Shown: positions 13,190 to 24,604 of the stretch, piece after piece
Numbering within the stretch: the stretch's first letter is position 1
How the letters are laid out: every line of letters begins with the position of its first letter
The notes under the pieces: generated by a model
Database searches by the model: none
Told to the model about the DNA's origin: nothing
Seen by the model: the letters and a program-made list of their open reading frames with translations, nothing else
Assembly: GCA_003439945.1 (NCBI GenBank)
Contig: QVRM01005676.1
Coordinates: 62,001 to 126,000 of the forward strand
Length of the DNA stretch: 64,000 nt
Direction: 5' to 3'
Origin: Dermanyssus gallinae
Taxonomy: Eukaryota; Arthropoda; Arachnida; Mesostigmata; Dermanyssidae
Position numbers and translations under genes: made by a program

Positions 13190-13560
13190 ACAAAGCCCGA
13201 CTCATTAGCCCCTTCGATGGTCGGTGCAGGTGCGGACCGAGCAAGTTAGCTGAGGCTAATAAATGCAGAAAATATTCAAGCGTCGATTATCCGCACGAAT
13301 TTTGTCCGTTGGCGTTCGAGACTATGGGAGCTGCAGGCCCCCTTACGCTCAAGCTGATTCAGCGGGTCGGTAAAAGCCTTAATCTTTCGACAGGAGACTC
13401 GAGGGCATCCAAATTCTTGCGTCAGAGGCTGTCGCTCGACATTCAACGAGGAAACGCAGCGTCTGTTCGGGGCACATTGTTAAACTGGGCTAACCCTGGG
13501 TTAGAGAACCCGTGATCACACGTTCGCGCGGAGACAATTGTCCACTCCAAAGTGCTAACA
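13190..13560 (+). mobile_element. Non-LTR retrotransposon 3' end (family N), fragment C
   Basis: An open frame from about 13190 to 13515 carries the C-terminus of a retrotransposon polyprotein. Its blocks are CRKYSSVDYPHEFCPLAFET, IQRVGKSLNLSTGDSRAS and QRLSLDIQRGNAASV. This pattern (late Phe-Val-Pro block, then TGD, then QRxSxxxQRGNA) follows the reverse transcriptase in a widespread class of non-LTR elements. I call it family N here only as a label. Its downstream non-coding end contains GGAGACAATTGTCCACTC (about 13531), which recurs inverted near 17000. It is a fragment without the RT domain. Confidence 0.75.
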
Positions 13561-13979
13561 TAGTGAAATTATATAGATAAACAATAATAAATGTTAGGCG
13601 TTCTTTTAGTTTGAGTTTATAACAAAGCTGTTCTTTTATTTTTTATTAATGATGCAAGTGGTGCGACAATTGTCTCCAGGGAACACACAGTGTGCACAGT
13701 AAATATTACTCAATCTGGTATAGGGTGGGCTGAAACCACTTCAGCAGTGTGCCCCGGACGGACGCCGCGTTCCCGCGTTGGACGTCAAGATCGTTGTCTC
13801 GAGAAGCCCGCAGATCGCTTAAATCTGGTTGCAAGGTTCAACGCTCACCCATTCTGTGGAGGAGTTTGCGAGGGCCTGGGCCGCCGTAGCGTCTCGAACG
13901 CTAGCGGTCAAAACTCATGTGGGTAACCTATTGAGGCGTGCTCCGCGAGCTTTTTCGTCTCAGCTAGAGCTGGCCTCTA

Positions 13980-14893
13980 TATTAATTGGTCAAAAACAGG
14001 AATTGTTCAATTTAAAACTCCAAGAGGCCAATCGACAATCAATCCTGAAGCTTTTGCATGCGACCGCAGGCTTAATATACTAGTTGAAGCGAAGTTCCTG
14101 GGCATTGTTCTTGACGAACATCTGACGTTCCAGGCGCATGCGAAACATGTCAGAAAAAAAATTGTCAGTGGCGTAGCCGCCATATACCGCACACGCTAAA
14201 TCCTTCCCCGCCAATGCCTTACGGCAATGTACCACGCGTATGTACAGAGCCACCTAACATACGGTCTGGAGGTGTACGGTCTTTCTTATGCATCTAATAT
14301 AACTCCGCTTCATTTGCTTCAGAAAAGAGCACTTCGTCTTGTCTTAGGCCTCCCACATCGCGTCTCAATAACGATTGAACAATATAAGGAACTCTCGGTG
14401 CTCCCGTTACCACATCTTATTAAATTTACCATAGTTGTCGAAATAAAGCGTATTCTTCTTGGCCATCATCCCAACCTGGTTGGCCTTATCGAATCTGCAA
14501 GGACCCAAAACACCCGAGGCTCGGCATCTCACTTGCTTATTGTCTCCCCGGCCACAAGTACGCAATCAAGGTTTGCACTATGTAATTCAGGTGTTACCTT
14601 GTGGAACAAGTTACCTAGTGGCATTAGGACACTAATATCGCTTAGTCAATTCTAAAACACTGCTAGAACGCACTATCTTACCTTACTTGCGTCTGAATAA
14701 ACCATATTTATGTAATCATGTACACAATCTATAGATAAATAATTGCAATAACACGAGATACTACGGTGATAATGTATAAAATCTTACTGTAACTTGTACA
14801 TATGCTTCGCACTAGCCTGTGGCTATATGAAGTTGTAACACAAATGAGAAACTACAATTAAGAATGAATAAACGTCATATCATATCATATCAT
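13980..14893 (+). mobile_element. 5'-truncated LINE 3' end with (CATAT)n tail
   Basis: The frame at 14227-14655 reads YGLEVYGLSYASNITPLHLL then QKRALRLVLGLP. This is the region after the RT palm and thumb of CR1/jockey-like LINEs (Q-K-R-A-x-R block). Upstream, in another frame, is FLGIVLDEHLTFQAHAKHV (about 14095-14150), the usual preceding block. At least one frameshift and a stop (about 14195) separate them. The element ends with an AATAAA-containing segment and the tail CATATCATATCAT at about 14875-14893, a typical LINE terminal microsatellite. The 5' part is missing. Confidence 0.75.
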
Positions 14894-15960
14894 TACCAGC
14901 ATGGCCTGCCGAGATCGCCCCGCCACTGACCATTGAAGGTACTAATGAGTCGGTGACTGTGGCGTCCCAAACAAGCGTCCTGCCGCTGAAAGGGGTAAGA
15001 GTCATCGCATCTGGGCGTTTACCATCATCGGCGGAGAGACCCTGGGGCTCTAGAATGCAGGGGAATCCGCATGATCGAAGCACTCGGCCAAATGTGTCGT
15101 TAATACCGGCGTGCCTGTTACGCCGTCCGGCCCTCATGATGCACGATCCCGTAATGAGCTAATTTGTCAAGGGTTGGCCACATTTACATTGATGGGGGGA
15201 GACGAGGTCGCAGCCGACACGAAGACCTGTCCCGATTCGAGTTGTTTCGTTGTCCAAGAGAGTGCCCAGTGGGGCGCTGGGAAGCGTATGCGAATCCCTT
15301 AGCAGCGACCGCGTGAAAGCGAGCCTTTGTGGAGTCGTCGGTAGCGCCCGCAAGTAAGCTGCGATACGCTTCGTCGTATAAGAATGCGCTGCAGTCACGT
15401 TGGCTCAAAGGGTTATCCGAAGCGCCTCCGTAAACCGTATTTAGTTCCTTATAAGACGTCTTTTGAGTTCATTGTACTGAGCAATACCGGCCTCGTCTAA
15501 GAGTGCGATGGCGTTGCTCTCTAATCGGAAAAGAGAGAAGACTATCGCTGGCCCACCGGAGACGAGCGGATCCGGGATCCCCAGGCCCCCATTGAGGTTG
15601 GTAGTTACGTCTGTTTTCGAGCGGAAGGCGCCAGCGATAGATTAAGAAGAGACTCGAGGCTGTTCACAGTCAACTCGTTCAATGGATGCAGGTCGTCCAA
15701 CCGTCTTGTTAGATCCGCTCCGCAAATAAGGTGGGTAACCGTGGTAGCTGAGAACGAATATCGGAGTAAAAAAAGGGCGTGGTGGGCACCGAGCGGGGCG
15801 AGGTGGTCAGCGACATTCAGTTCCAAACCCGAGGTCTCACGAAAATCAAGCACGCGCCAAACATCATCGGCAACCATATCCGCATCGCCTCCTATGACGC
15901 CATCATCCAGGCACCAAATGTTTAGCGAGCTGTTGCAGCCCTGTGGCCGCTGGCTATGAG
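14894..15960 (-). mobile_element. Non-LTR retrotransposon (family N), fragment A
   Basis: Read on the minus strand from about 15877 to 14894, pieces in order are: RETSGLELNVADHLAPLGAH and FLLRYSFSATTVTHLICGA; GGLGIPDPLVSGGPAIVFSL (about 15600-15540); SPHQCKCGQPL (about 15190); and a GKRPDAMTLTPFSGRTLVWD block (about 15040-14960). These are the segments that follow the RT domain in the same element class as fragment C. Stops and frameshifts are present, so it is dead. It is cut off exactly where the (CATAT)n-tailed LINE begins at 14893. Confidence 0.7.
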
Positions 15961-16109
15961 ATCATCTAGGAAGACCAAACAAGAAGCGTTACGGTACGCT
16001 TGGATGATGTAACGCTGGGGGCAATGTGTCGAGATCGCCTTCAATGATGATCCCGTCTTACAGAGTTTTCGAAGAGTCGCAATTGATTTCTAAAGATGCT
16101 GAATAATTT

Positions 16110-16975
16110 TAACGCTACGTGAGTAAACGACGAGTTCATATAACTGTACCATTATTTTACAATTTCCAGAGACTGTATTGTGATGGGCAAGTTCCATCTT
16201 TGTTTCGGAAGTCAATTACAACGTCTGTACTTAAAATATATGCTAGGAATTCAGGAAATAACTACCGGCCGGTGGCTCAATTATTTATGGCGTGTATTTT
16301 AATGGATGAGTTGATTGTTGAACACATTGAACGCTTTCTAGTGTGTAATAAATTGATTAACATATATCAGCATGATTCGCTAGAGACCGTTCCAAAGGAA
16401 CATAACTTATATTTATAATTCAAATCCATAGAGTAACGTTTATTTGTATATAATTTGATGTTTCAATTGCAGTTGACAAAGTGAATCATATACTATTGTT
16501 ACAAAAATTAGAAACAATTTATAATAATTCCACTACTCGTCAATGGGCGTCCGCATACCTTACCCGGCAAACATTTCTCGTCAAAATTCGTAACGCAAAA
16601 CGTGACTCCTTCCCTTGCACTTCAAGGGGTCTAATCGACAACCCCACGAGTATTATTCAACTAACAATTCAAAATATTGAAAGGTGGTGTTGTGAGAATA
16701 CCAAATATCTGTACCCAAATGTGCTGTCGTGTTATCAGAATGCAGTTCTCTACCGTATACACTCGGTGATGACGCAATACCAGTATTTAAATCGTTTCGT
16801 GATCTTGGTGTGGTTGTGACTCCTAAGCTAGATTTCTCTAAACATATTACTGCCACCGTTACTTCTGCCTCACAATTAGGAAATACCATATTTGGATGTT
16901 TAATTTTAGAAAAACACATCTTGATTTCTATGTGAAGATCCTACCCAAATTTCTCTACTGCAACCAGATTTGAGC
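16110..16975 (+). mobile_element. LINE reverse transcriptase relic (family J)
   Basis: Pieces in order: RNSGNNYRPVAQLF and IVEHIERFLVCNKLINIYQH (about 16240-16375, RT fingers); then VNHILLLQKLETIYNNS and WASAYLTRQTFLVKI (about 16475-16590, palm); then FRDLGVVVTPKLDFSKHITA (about 16780-16850), the block after the catalytic core. The YADD-containing core is absent and frames change, so this is an internally deleted copy. It shares its late block with the minus-strand element at 20945-21720. Confidence 0.7.
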
Positions 16976-16979
16976 AATT

Positions 16980-17760
16980 ATTTTAGCACTTTAGAGTGAA
17001 TAATTGTCTCCGCGCTGACGTGTGGTTACGGATTTTCTAACCCAGAAGTAGCGCAGTTCAACAATGTGCTCCAAACAGATGCTACACTTCATTATTGAAT
17101 CTCAAGCGACAGCCTCTGACGCAACAATCCGGGTGCTGTCGAGTCTCTCGTCGAAAGATTAAGGCTTCTACCGACGCGCTGAATCAGCTTGAGGGGGTCC
17201 ACACCTATAATAGTCTCGAGTGCCAACGGACAAAATTGGTGCGGATAGTTAACGCCAGAGTATTTTCTACACGTGTTAGCCTCTCTGCTGACCTGGAGGC
17301 ATGACCTACTCGGTCCGCATCTGCACCCGACCATCAACGGGGCTAATGAGTCGGTTGCAGTTGTGTCCTAAACAAGCATGCAAAGCATGCAGCCACGTCC
17401 CTGAATAAAACTGGGGGCTCCAATACACACGGAAGGCCGGCAGATCACAGCGCGTGGCTAAGGGTATAATTTAAGGCGGAGTGACGTGTTCGTCGGCCCA
17501 CACTCAAGGCGCATGACAGGCCATGATAAGCCAACGCGTTCACAAGGTCACTAGAACGACATCGGTGGAGCCCGACCAAGCCGCAGTCCTGTGCTTATGC
17601 CCGTTATCTCGTCGTCCAAGAGAGTCCCAATTCATGAACAGGGTAGACGTGTCCCCACGCTTCAGCCTCTTGACTACTAAAGGCTCGAAGTCTGGCTTTG
17701 TCAGCTATAAATCAGGCTTGCTATTTGCTTTTTTTTGCAGGGGGCCCTGGTTAGCCCTTT
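16980..17760 (-). mobile_element. Non-LTR retrotransposon (family N), fragment B
   Basis: Minus-strand frame 17337-17092 reads CRKYSGVNYPHQFCPLALET, then IQRVGRSLNLSTRDS and RQRLSLEIQ. It is closely similar to fragment C on the plus strand at 13.2-13.5 kb, so the two form an inverted pair about 3.5 kb apart. The pairing extends into the flanking non-coding end (GACAATTATTCACTC and AGCACTTT words near 16980-17010). Upstream minus-strand sequence to about 17760 is a degraded continuation of the same element. Confidence 0.7.
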
Positions 17761-17959
17761 TATCGGGACGAGAGTCGGATAACGACGACAACCGATCGAT
17801 CGACCTTTAAAGCTCAACGTTATAAGCGTACCACCCTCAGTCTTCCCTACTCCCACGGATCGGAATTGTGTTGGACAATATTCGAGACTATGTCAGGGGA
17901 GCTTCGTGCTCTACCGACTCATGGTCCCCGAACCCAGAAATGTGCGTCGAGATTCTTCA

Positions 17960-19700
17960 TCTGAGGGCTAAATTGCATTGGCCCCTTGCGGAGCACCCTC
18001 ATCTCAACTGTTTGGCGATTTCGGCGCAGGGCTTCTAGGCGAGTCTCCCCCCTCAAAGCGTATCATCCAACCCCTCGGCTCTTTGCTTGCCATCTCGCCC
18101 TCTGACTTTGCTGCCCTCTACTACCTTCAGCGACGAAGTGCGCCTGGCAGTGCGATCCTTCCCCATGGGCTCTGTAGCTGGTTTAGACTTCCTTAGGTCT
18201 TGATTTCTTCAGGACCTGCTGTCCGCGGTCTTAAGGTCCGTCGCCGACAGACTAGCAAATGCTCTGGGAAATGTTGTAGACATTCTCCGCTGGAGGTCTC
18301 TCCCTGTAGTCTTTTTACCACGATTTAGCACGACTGTTTGCTCTCAAAAAGACGGCTCTCTTCACCCAATAGCGTGTTCGTCTACACTCCGGAGGTTGGC
18401 TTCAAAAATAGGGTGCGCTGCCAACAAAGCTGACATATTATAGGCAATTTGTTCTCATCAGCTGGGTTTTGCAATTACTGGGCGTCCGCCGATTGGAATT
18501 TACACCTCCTGCGCATTTATAAGCTCCTGCAATGGGTCGACCGTTCTGGTTAAGCTATATTTTAGGAATGCATTTAACAGCGTCAGAAGAGACCACCTGC
18601 TAAACGCAGTCAAAAACTACGCTCCGCAAATGTTTTACCAGGTACATGCGGCTTACGCATAATCGTCGCACTTAGTCTTACCACACGCTACTATATCTTC
18701 GCAGTTCGGCTTTTAACAAGAAGACCCTTAAGGTCCGTCTTTGTTCTGTTTGTGCGTAATGGAGTAGATCGATTCCTTACAGTGTCCTCTAAATGCCTGG
18801 TACCTGGACGACGGATGCGAGTTCTAACTCATGGGCCCTGAGAATATGATCTCGCCAGATATATCGGAGCTATACCATCTCCTTCCCGGTTGCAAGGTCG
18901 TCCAGAAGGGTGACATTGAGGTTATCGGGGTTTCTCTCTGCCGAGAGGGGCTACTTGGGGCTTTAGACGCATGAAGAGAGAATTTTGAGGTAGCCGCCAA
19001 TCGTCTTCCATCGCTGGGATCTCATCGCGGAAGATACCTACTGAGATCGTGCTTTTCGGCGGCCTGGATGACTCACTTGCTTAAATGGGCCAATTGTTTC
19101 GACTATACATAACATAATAGCCTTAATAACCGATGGTTGGTTTACAATATTGCGCGTACGGAGAAAGCACACATTCACATATACATATATTCATCACGGT
19201 TCTAAAAGTCGAGTCAACGGAACTGCTCGATCGCATTGTTGAAGGTGATATAAGTCACACTGTCTCCCGCAGAGTTTGCACAAGCATAACGAGGAAATTT
19301 CATGGAACTTCTCTCGAATACAAATCTTCATGTGGAAGCCATGTACAGCAAATCGTGCCTAATTAGGTGTCTATTCTCATAGTTGCAGCGCTTTCACGAA
19401 CTACACGTTATTGCCTGGGTTTCATAAAAGAGTGGGTCAATGTCTGCCATCTTATTCTCCCATTCAGACATGTACTCGTTGTTTCGACTATATTAAAGAC
19501 CTTCAGGGCTTCAACGAATGGATCTTGAAGACAATAGAGAGGCTCCTAAACGTACGCCTCTCACTCGATGCAGGCTTGCAAGCTTTGCTTCTCATATCCT
19601 TTGGTGATACTGAGACTGAGAATACCTGACGCTGTAGCGTTGGCTGGTCCTGTCATAGTCACCTTTATGTCCCCGTCAGCGGAAAAGGCCAAACGGTTAC
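17960..19700 (+). mobile_element. Non-LTR reverse transcriptase relic (family N)
   Basis: Multi-frame translation gives RT blocks in order: SQKDGSLHPIACSSTLRRLA (about 18350-18400); LGFAITGRPPIGI; VLVKLYFRNAFNSVRRDHLL (about 18550-18600), where the A motif D is Y; and WYLDDGC with the YLDD catalytic box at 18801-18812. Later comes the post-RT block LRIPDAVALAGPVIVTF (about 19620-19670), matching the block in fragment A. Stops and frameshifts are frequent. Together with fragments A, B and C it reconstructs most of one element family by content, but the pieces are in both orientations. Confidence 0.7.
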
Positions 19701-19982
19701 TACTACTACTATTCAACTATTTGTTTATTGACATTTCTTGTAGATAATTGCACACATTAATTTCAAGCTCCATTAAGCACATAGCTTGTTCAGAGCCCCT
19801 TTTATGAATAACAATGTAATGTATGTGGAGCAAGGACGCAGATGCAGTATCTTTCAATGTCGTGAATCTGAGACTTGGCACCATTAATATTGCAGTGTAT
19901 TCCGTAAAAAAGAGTCACGTTCTATTCTAAGCTCTGTGATATTAATTGTCTGACTAGCTGTCATATAATAATATAATGACGA

Positions 19983-20953
19983 CTATTTGCGACCGACAAG
20001 AGCATCGAGGTCGGTGTCGGTTGTCGCGTCCCGCCAGGGAGCATTGCTGTTGAGACGGATTTGTACACGGCAGTCTGACGTTCGGACATCAAAAATGTTC
20101 GTGTTGGCCTTGAGGCGACGGAGACGGTAGTGCAGGCGTGCGTTAGCGGGTGTCAGGTGGTCATTGGCGTAGATGTTGTTGTTGCTTCCCTGGCAGCCGC
20201 CTAGAAGGCTCGACCTCGGCTTCACTTCCCGGCATCTTCGTTGCACTTTAAGTTTCTTCCATCGACAAACAAACCGCCCGAGCAGCTGGGAGCGGTCGCG
20301 GTAATGTTTTTCCCGTTGATCATACGAGTTCGGGGGCAGCGGTGGGCGACGTCGATGTCGCGTTTATCAAGTTTCACATCCAGTCGATAGCAAAGTTCAA
20401 CGACCGTCGCGCGCACGTCCTCGTCCGTCTCCTTCTCTTTCGCGGGAGGTCCATTAGATATCACATCCGACCGACGGCCGTACTGGTCCTTAAATGTATG
20501 TCCGGCCGATGCCGACTCCGCTAGCGCCTTTGCGCCAGCCGACATCTCCTTAACTGTGTTAGCGGTCGAGCGGACCTCTTGAACAGCGGCCAAGGCGTCC
20601 TCCACGGAATGAATATGATATTGTAACGAAGTTAGACACAACAACACCACAACGACACCACAGTCGACCGAGCACATCATCGAACGTGCAACAGCCTCCA
20701 CATGAGACCGCTCAGCTACATGGCGACGACAACATGGCACGTGCATCACCGCGACCTGTCGCGCCACATCGGCAACATCATCATCAGACCTATGTACCTG
20801 ACCTGCGGCGACGGCACCGCCAGGGACAATGCACGTTGTGATAATGCGTAGTTTAAACCGACCAATCAGCGAAGAGAACGAGTAGAAATTTCCGTTGTCG
20901 AATGTTCGAGAAGATTTGATTTCATCATTTAACATTATTACTATATCAATCAA
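19983..20953 (-). mobile_element. LINE ORF1 relic
   Basis: The minus-strand frame 20953-20222 ends with a LINE ORF1-type region: VELCYRLDVKLDKRDIDVAH then RCPRTRMINGKNI. Then, after a frame change, NNIYANDHLTPANARLHYRL (about 20190-20130) continues, resembling the C-terminal domain of ORF1 proteins (xIYVNExLTxxNxxLxxxxR). A weak heptad-like segment, HIHSVEDALAAVQEVRSTA, precedes it. The reading frame breaks near 20222. I infer an RNA-binding ORF1 relic; the precise clade is unclear. Confidence 0.55.
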
Positions 20954-21720
20954 ATCAAATTAAATCAAATGCACCTTTATTTAGTCAAAGGGGGGACAAT
21001 ATTTACATTTTAGAAACCGTTACCTAGATACATACAATAGTCAGTTTACTTGTGTGGCGACTTTTGCACTGTTAGCGCTTTAAGTTCTCATTGCCCTCGC
21101 CATCCGCCACGAAAACATGTTATTTACACGATCTGTCTTGGCAATTTGTTTCGACGAGATGGTCTTACCGCTTCTAAGATTGTTCAACCGAATGCTAAAA
21201 TAATTTGACTTATTTGATGAGTTTATAATACGATTGAACATGTGATAATCCGCTCTGGACTGAAGTTCCCGAATAGGGCTTATCACAATAGAATTTCGGG
21301 CAATGTTACACCTTAACGAGACACGACGAAGGAATCTCCTCTGTACAGTTTCCATTGCTTCAATGTGTTTATCTAAGTAACGCCGCCAAACCTCACAGCA
21401 ATAGAGAAACTTAGGTACAACCAAACTATTATAAAGCCTCATATAAAAATTGTAATCATTAATTATGAAACAACGAAATATGGTATTAGATATAAGATTA
21501 GCTGATCGGATGACTTGTGTAATATGGGTGCTAAAATCCAGTTGCGGTGTCACCGCAACCCCTAGGTCCCTAATACAATTTAAAATAGGGATAACCTCCC
21601 CATGTAGCATGTAGTTATGGGCTTCTTTTAAACACAATACAGCACATTTCGGCACTGATATAAGCATTTCATTATTCACACACCACTTAGAAATATATGA
21701 ACGCTACGGCGTACCTTGAG
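20945..21720 (-). mobile_element. LINE ORF2 C-terminal relic (family J)
   Basis: An unbroken 199-codon minus-strand frame (21679-21080) carries CIRDLGVAVTPQLDFSTHIT, then LYNSLVVPKFLYCCEVWRRY, then a basic thumb-like C-terminus ending MFSWRMARAMRT. This matches the region after the RT catalytic core of CR1/jockey-type LINEs. The 3' end has AATAAA (in ACTAAATAAAGGTGC) and a TTTGATT-type repeat tail at about 20945-20970. Open for its full length, so it is younger than the surrounding relics. Its 5' part, including the catalytic box, is missing. Confidence 0.75.
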
Positions 21721-21899
21721 TGAATAAAATAGACCGAGGCAGCATGGCCGACAACCATTCGCTGCCCGGTTACGCTTGACGCCCGACCTACGTTCCGTGT
21801 TGTCATTCATCGTACCTGAGTCCCTCGTGTCGTAGTAACCGCCCGACTGAGCTACCATCCCCAGTATCTTAGCGTAGCAACAACATCGTTACAATATTC

Positions 21900-22700
21900 C
21901 ATAGAGGTTTCTGTAGTATTCACTCTGTTTTAGGTCATCGACTTCTGCCTCAAGTCGCTCAACTTTACCGGTGAGGAGCAGGCATTTTCTCCAACCGCTC
22001 CATTTGTGCTGGTATGCTGGTGAGAAGAGATAGCTTTGATTCGAGAGACATCAGCAGAGCGCTCACATCGGCTGTAGAACCTCTGCGCGCCGATTCCTGT
22101 TCCGGTGCCGATGTGGCCAATAGTGGATGGCCCGCCAAACCTCTCGTGTCGATATCTCATGACTCAATGGTTTGTGCGGCTTGGTGGTTCAGGCTCGGGC
22201 TGGTGGAGCCATTATCTCTCTCGCTGCCACTGCTGTTGGGGTCTACACTGTTGTCGTTGGAAGCGGCCGTATTACTATTAACTGAATTATGTGGGTCTTT
22301 GCGTAGTATTTCCGGTAGCAACGCGCTTGATTTTACAGGATGGGCAGCACCACTGGAATGATGGATCATCAGATTTCCTTTTGTTGATCACTGTCATAAT
22401 AACGTCGGCACATCTCGGATGGTAGTGAGATGAACACGTATCACAAATTATAGGCGCCCGCTTTACCGTCGTGCGGCATTTTCCGCACAATTGGTTTAGT
22501 GAACGACCAGAGTCATCGTGAGACACATTAATTGCTGACATTTCACTGGGCTTACTTGAGGTCATCCTGATGTTCATTGACTGTGGCACTACTACGGGAA
22601 TGCAGGTCGATGTGCGCGTCGAAGGTGAAAAACACTGGTAAACGGGTCCAAAATGCTGAAATACTTGCGCCTGAGCACTAGGGATGAATGAATGAAACAC
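21900..22700 (-). mobile_element. LINE ORF1 relic with PHD-like zinc finger
   Basis: The minus-strand frame 22700-22287 has a Cys/His pattern: CGKC, then CDTC, HYHPRC and CCPSC (about 22490-22390). This is a C4HC3 PHD-type finger, as found in ORF1 proteins of CR1/L2-like LINEs. Downstream, in another frame, is a heptad-rich stretch (SLESKLSLLTSIPAQMERLE, about 22055-21990), probably the ORF1 coiled coil. The frames do not connect, so it is dead. Confidence 0.6.
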
Positions 22701-22799
22701 ATAGCTTTATTCATGAGTACTTGCAAATACGCTCGAAAGCATACAGCCTCTGTACAGCTGGAGGTCAGCTTGTACACTTCATTTGTTGGGTGATTTGCT

Positions 22800-23200
22800 C
22801 TACCAGGTTGCAAATTACGAGATTTTCGGTGATTTTTAGGAAGGTAGGTAAAAATAACAACAAATAACTCGGCACTTTTGATCTGTTCCACATAGTATGT
22901 CGATAGCAATGCTCTCTGTAGATTCATTCGTAATAGAAACTTCTATAGCTTGCAATTCGGATGTAGCGAGAATGCGCACACCGCCATCGCGACTGTTGTG
23001 GTCTTTACGAAAGACCGTGTATCGACCGCCCAGCGACAGCTCGACTGATGAGATTTTGTCACTGGTAGCCTATGTCTCGGTGGCGCATACTAGGTCAACG
23101 TTGTACTCGAAATTCTTGGTAATGGATGCAGCGTTAAAAGAAATGCAATTGATAGATTTTCGCTGGGGTGTGTGTCGTTGAAGATTCCGTATATATGTTG
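22800..23200 (-). mobile_element. LINE endonuclease domain relic
   Basis: Minus-strand translation gives NCISFNAASITKNFEYNVDL then VCATET and a stop, followed by SLGGRYTVFRKDHNSRDGGV. These are the first blocks of the apurinic-type endonuclease of LINE ORF2 (the FNARSLxNK...TET and the YxVFRxDRxxRGGGV motifs). It lies directly downstream of the ORF1 half at 23227-23824 in the same orientation, as expected for one element. The in-frame stop after TET and the loss of what follows show it is dead. Confidence 0.7.
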
Positions 23201-23226
23201 AATGTGCACACGTGCGCACCGTTTTG

Positions 23227-23824
23227 TCAGTGGGTTTCGGCTGGAAATCTCTCTACAACGTTAATATTGGTCCTTCGATCCTTATAATCCATAACAAGTG
23301 TTTCGGACCCCCATAAAGATTCACAAAAGAGCTTGTCTCTGTCTAGCTCGGATATATCGACAATAAATGACAAATATGTCGCAAACTTTGGTTTGATTTT
23401 GCGTACTCGCGGCGCGGTGATGTTATTATTTGTAAGGTGACTATTCAATTGGGAGGCAGTGACACAATGCTCTAGCCTAGATACGAAGATCATCTGTGTC
23501 CGAAAGTTGGCTCGTGCAACTGGCGGTAAAGCTGACATGCGTAGGCTGGGTGCGCGCGAGTTATGAGGACGTTTGTTGGGCTCGCTATTAGCCGAAACTC
23601 CAACGTGTAAAATACGACGCTGCTCCCTACGGTTCGATGTAGTTTTCGGCAGAGGGCCGGACTTCTGTTGTGAATGTCTTGCAGTCTGCTGGCTCTGGCG
23701 ATTTTGCGGCCTCTCGTTTTTGCGTCCAAACAAAACTCGGGAATCCGAGCGATCATTGCGAGATCGTGATCTGGCCCGGTATGAATGTTTATCCACAGGA
23801 CTCGTCTTGTTGCAGTTAGACATC
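23227..23824 (-). mobile_element. LINE ORF1, C-terminal half, split by the LTR element
   Basis: An open minus-strand frame (199 codons from 23823) starts with a basic, Ser/Arg-rich region. It ends in a globular domain with QMIFVSRLEHCVTASQLNSH, TYLSFIVDISELDRDKLF and CESLWGSE. This matches the FVSRLxxxTxxxxxxxxL...F.V......L....LWPxG pattern of LINE ORF1 C-terminal domains. It directly abuts the LTR of the Ty3-type element. Its N-terminal half is at 27127-27592, and the two halves are in frame once the LTR element and one copy of the 4-bp duplication are removed. Confidence 0.75.
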
Positions 23825-24302
23825 TGTAAGCAGAAAATGCTATCTTCTGCCTACGTAGTAGAGGATCCCACAGCGTACAACTGAATGGCCGTCAACAACG
23901 TAAGGTTTAACAAAAAAAAAATCAAGAAAACTTCAACACCGGCCAACCGCCGCTCAAGCGGCTGCTACACTCCGCAACCTACGACGTCTCCCGTCGATCA
24001 CGCGACGACTTTGTCGCCACCCGACTTTCTCGGGAGCCAACACCAAACTGCACATTGCAACATGTTCGCTGAACATGCTTCTCGACCCTTAAGGCTTAAT
24101 AGTTACTTCCGGTTCCCCTTCCCCTTTTTCTAATTCTTTCCCAACTTTCACTAACACTGTTGTCTGCTCGAAATTGGTAGAAACACAACAGAGTAGCCAT
24201 ACAAAGGGGAGGGGGAAAAGAGAACGTCTACAACGTCAAGGAGATTAACTGGCACAATGAATATACGAAAATAGAGCAAGATGTTGATTTGAATAATCAT
24301 TG

Positions 24303-24345
<43 letters not shown>

Positions 24346-24364
24346 GTGGAATCAGAATCTCACA
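23825..24364 (-). repeat. LTR A (3' LTR of the minus-strand element)
   Basis: A direct repeat of 26631-27122. Both start TGTAAGCAGAAAATGCTATC and end GAATCTCACA on the plus strand, giving TG...CA termini. Length is 540 bp, against 492 bp for LTR B. Differences include substitutions, small indels, and a (TA)n tract of very different length (about 24304-24338 here, about 27080-27097 in LTR B). Confidence 0.9.
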
Positions 24365-24604
24365 CTCGGCCAATGCTAACCACAATTGTCGATGTCCTCA
24401 TCGAGTGACTTGTAAGCGTTTAATAATCATTATAATAATAGTTTGGTTGTCGTCGACGTCTGGAGCTTCGTTGCAGTTCCACTATCGCCTCTGCGTTCAA
24501 CGCTTGACCGCTTCTTGTGGCCGCGCTCGCTTTTCCTTGGCTCTCGGTGTCTCGCCGAGTCGTCTCATTCGCACTACACAAATGTTCAGTCATCGAAAGC
24601 TTAT

